Shown one piece after another: positions 62,517-64,000 of a DNA stretch of 64,000 bases. The translations under genes were made by a program, and so were the position numbers. The notes under the pieces were generated by a model, which saw only the letters and a program-made list of their open reading frames with translations, had not been told where the DNA came from and did not search any database. The stretch is from Candolleomyces eurysporus (lineage: Eukaryota; Basidiomycota; Agaricomycetes; Agaricales; Psathyrellaceae), in the NCBI GenBank assembly GCA_027579435.1, contig JANBPK010000740.1:62001-126000 (forward strand), written 5' to 3'. How positions within the stretch are numbered: the stretch's first letter is position 1; every line of letters starts with the position of its first letter.

Positions 62517-64000
62517 CTACCCGAAGGCATACAAATTAGGATTCTGTACCGGATTTACAAAATGCGAAAGATTCGGGCACCGAGAGCAGTGTCCTTCCAA
62601 TCCCTGGTGACTAACAGATTTGATTCGCTTCTTCGGTAATATCTTGAGTGTCTGCGACCTCCTTGCTTCCGATTTCCTCGGAAGAATCTGGATAAAATGC
62701 TCGAGCCCCTTCGCTCGGTCACCAAGTCGGTTGGACTTACCGGATTGACTGATTGCATGCGTCTGCGTAGATGTCATTTGTCTGAACACGAGAGACTCTG
62801 CATGCCCAAATTTCTTTCCCTGCCTACGATCAAAATTTTGAGCTTCCATCGAAAGTTGCCTTCTTTTCAGAGCGTAAATAGCGATGAGCTGCGGTGCGAG
62901 GACCTTTGAACGCGAGACCGTACGTTAGAAGTAGGAAACCGGAATGAGAAAAGATATTGCTTACACTATTCCCAAGCCAAAGCGTCAGGAACATGCGAAG
63001 AGCCAAAACGCGACTATAAGTCCACCCAGATGAATCGGTGCTGCTGGCAGTGCCAGTAAACCATGTAATGATTGTAGCCACGCCGCATAAAGCCGGAAGT
63101 AACATGGCTTCAATGAGGATGACAACAACTTTTGCGTATACGGACTGCCAAAGTGAATTGCCGTCGCTCTCCCAGCTGATTCTGTCCACGCTAGCGTCGT
63201 TACTGGGACACTGTTGTCGGCGAACCTGGACGATCCGGAATATGATCAAGCCGGTCGATATGAGATTTGTGAGGAGGGAGAAGGTAAGCCACATGTAACG
63301 CAGATCGTTCAACGATGTGGCAACAGGCCCGAGTGCCCACAAGTCTTTCGACCCTTCAGCTGGCTTTTCCTTGTACGCAAAGATCTCGCACATCTCTACC
63401 ACGGACACCACTGCGCCGATAACTGTTAGTACTGATTGCTTGTGCTGATTTCCATTACGATGATGCTCACCAACGGTTACAATATAGATCGCGATCGCAG
63501 CTACATAGATTCGATCCCTGTTGGCGGAGAAAATGATATAACATCGATAAACCTGATCACGAATCAGTCAACTGTTCGGAAAGAGTGAAGAATATCGGCT
63601 CACCAAGAGACCATCTGCAACCAGAAATACAACCTGAAAGATTCTGGCAAACATGAAATGCAGGTAATATTCGGTGCTGTCGACGTATTTCGCATTATTC
63701 GCCAACTTGGCTCTACATCCTCCAACGGAATTGGATTGAACGAGGCCATCGGAGACTTTTGATGCGACCGACTCTGTTTTCCTCAGCATGCACAGAATCT
63801 CCTTCACCGACAAGAAGGTGTTGGTACAGTAGATGATCGTTCCGATGGCAAGCAGAAGAAACAAAAGGAGGCTCCCGACTGCATAAACACTTGGCCGATG
63901 CCTCACCACTGGCTTGAAAGACTTGGGTCGGATCAGTCGGAAAATATGCCTGAGAACCCTGCTTGATGTCACTCCCAGGATCGCTGGAATGAGAGAAAGC
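62517..64000 (-). CDS. Multi-pass membrane protein, tandem copy c, 5' end outside window
   Basis: Visible exons: 63604-63983, 63471-63552, 62965-63431, 62517-62903. The first exon, about 151 bases in the other copies, lies past the right edge. Same helices as copies a and b (SLLLFLLLAIGTIIYC, FQVVFLVADGLLVYRCY, MWLTFSLLTNLISTGLII, VVVILIEAMLLPALCGVATI). At 62688-62690 the stop codon used by copies a and b is CAG, so the frame runs on for 57 more codons to 62517, adding a basic tail (ILPRKSEARRSQTLKILPKK). This may be a tolerated stop loss. Confidence 0.75.

Overview
The window reads as nuclear DNA of a filamentous basidiomycete, most likely an Agaricomycete. Genes are packed with short introns of about 45-70 bases bounded by GTRNGY and YAG. 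The gene families are typical of mushroom-forming fungi: a NACHT NTPase, a DUF2235-WD40 fusion, BTB and F-box proteins, a CBM1 secreted protein, SGNH esterases, multi-pass membrane protein families and HNH_2-type proteins. The pentafunctional AROM protein and TFB5 confirm a eukaryote. I saw no transposon, rRNA, tRNA or CRISPR array.

Layout. 1-5.1 kb: a proteinase K-like subtilase cut by the left edge, a conserved protein of unknown function, and a secreted cellulose-binding, Cys-rich protein. 5.8-7.6 kb: a NACHT (NLR-like) protein. 7.6-11.1 kb: gene-poor. 11.1-33.6 kb: four members (A-D) of one secreted, six-cysteine family. They share exon structure and promoter blocks, but each ends in a lysine/alanine/proline-rich tail of very different length. 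Between them lie an F-box gene, two SGNH hydrolases, a BTB gene, a multi-pass membrane protein and two broken genes. 35.4-38.8 kb: a 13-exon DUF2235-WD40 gene. 38.8-42.6 kb: no convincing gene. 42.7-44.7 kb: a duplicated scrap of the WD40 gene, then a multi-pass membrane protein. 45.1-53.3 kb: a housekeeping island of AROM (shikimate pathway), ribose-5-phosphate isomerase and the TFIIH subunit TFB5. 53.9-64 kb: a roughly 3.35-kb unit repeated three times in tandem, each with a decaying HNH-type gene on + and a membrane protein paralog on -; the third runs off the right edge.

The most unusual content is the A-D family. It has a signal peptide, a conserved core with six Cys and a Ser/Thr-rich alternating beta segment, and a histone-H1-like cationic tail of about 30 to 250 residues. 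The core weakly resembles aerolysin-like beta-pore-forming proteins; this is inference only. Housekeeping genes are intact, while many accessory genes are duplicated or broken.

Data quality matters here. Several single Ns and homopolymer runs sit exactly where a one-base deletion restores frame and splice phase (3336, 4845, 18669, 27811, 38107), so some apparent frameshifts are probably assembly errors. Exon joins were derived by hand from splice consensus, phase and paralog comparison.
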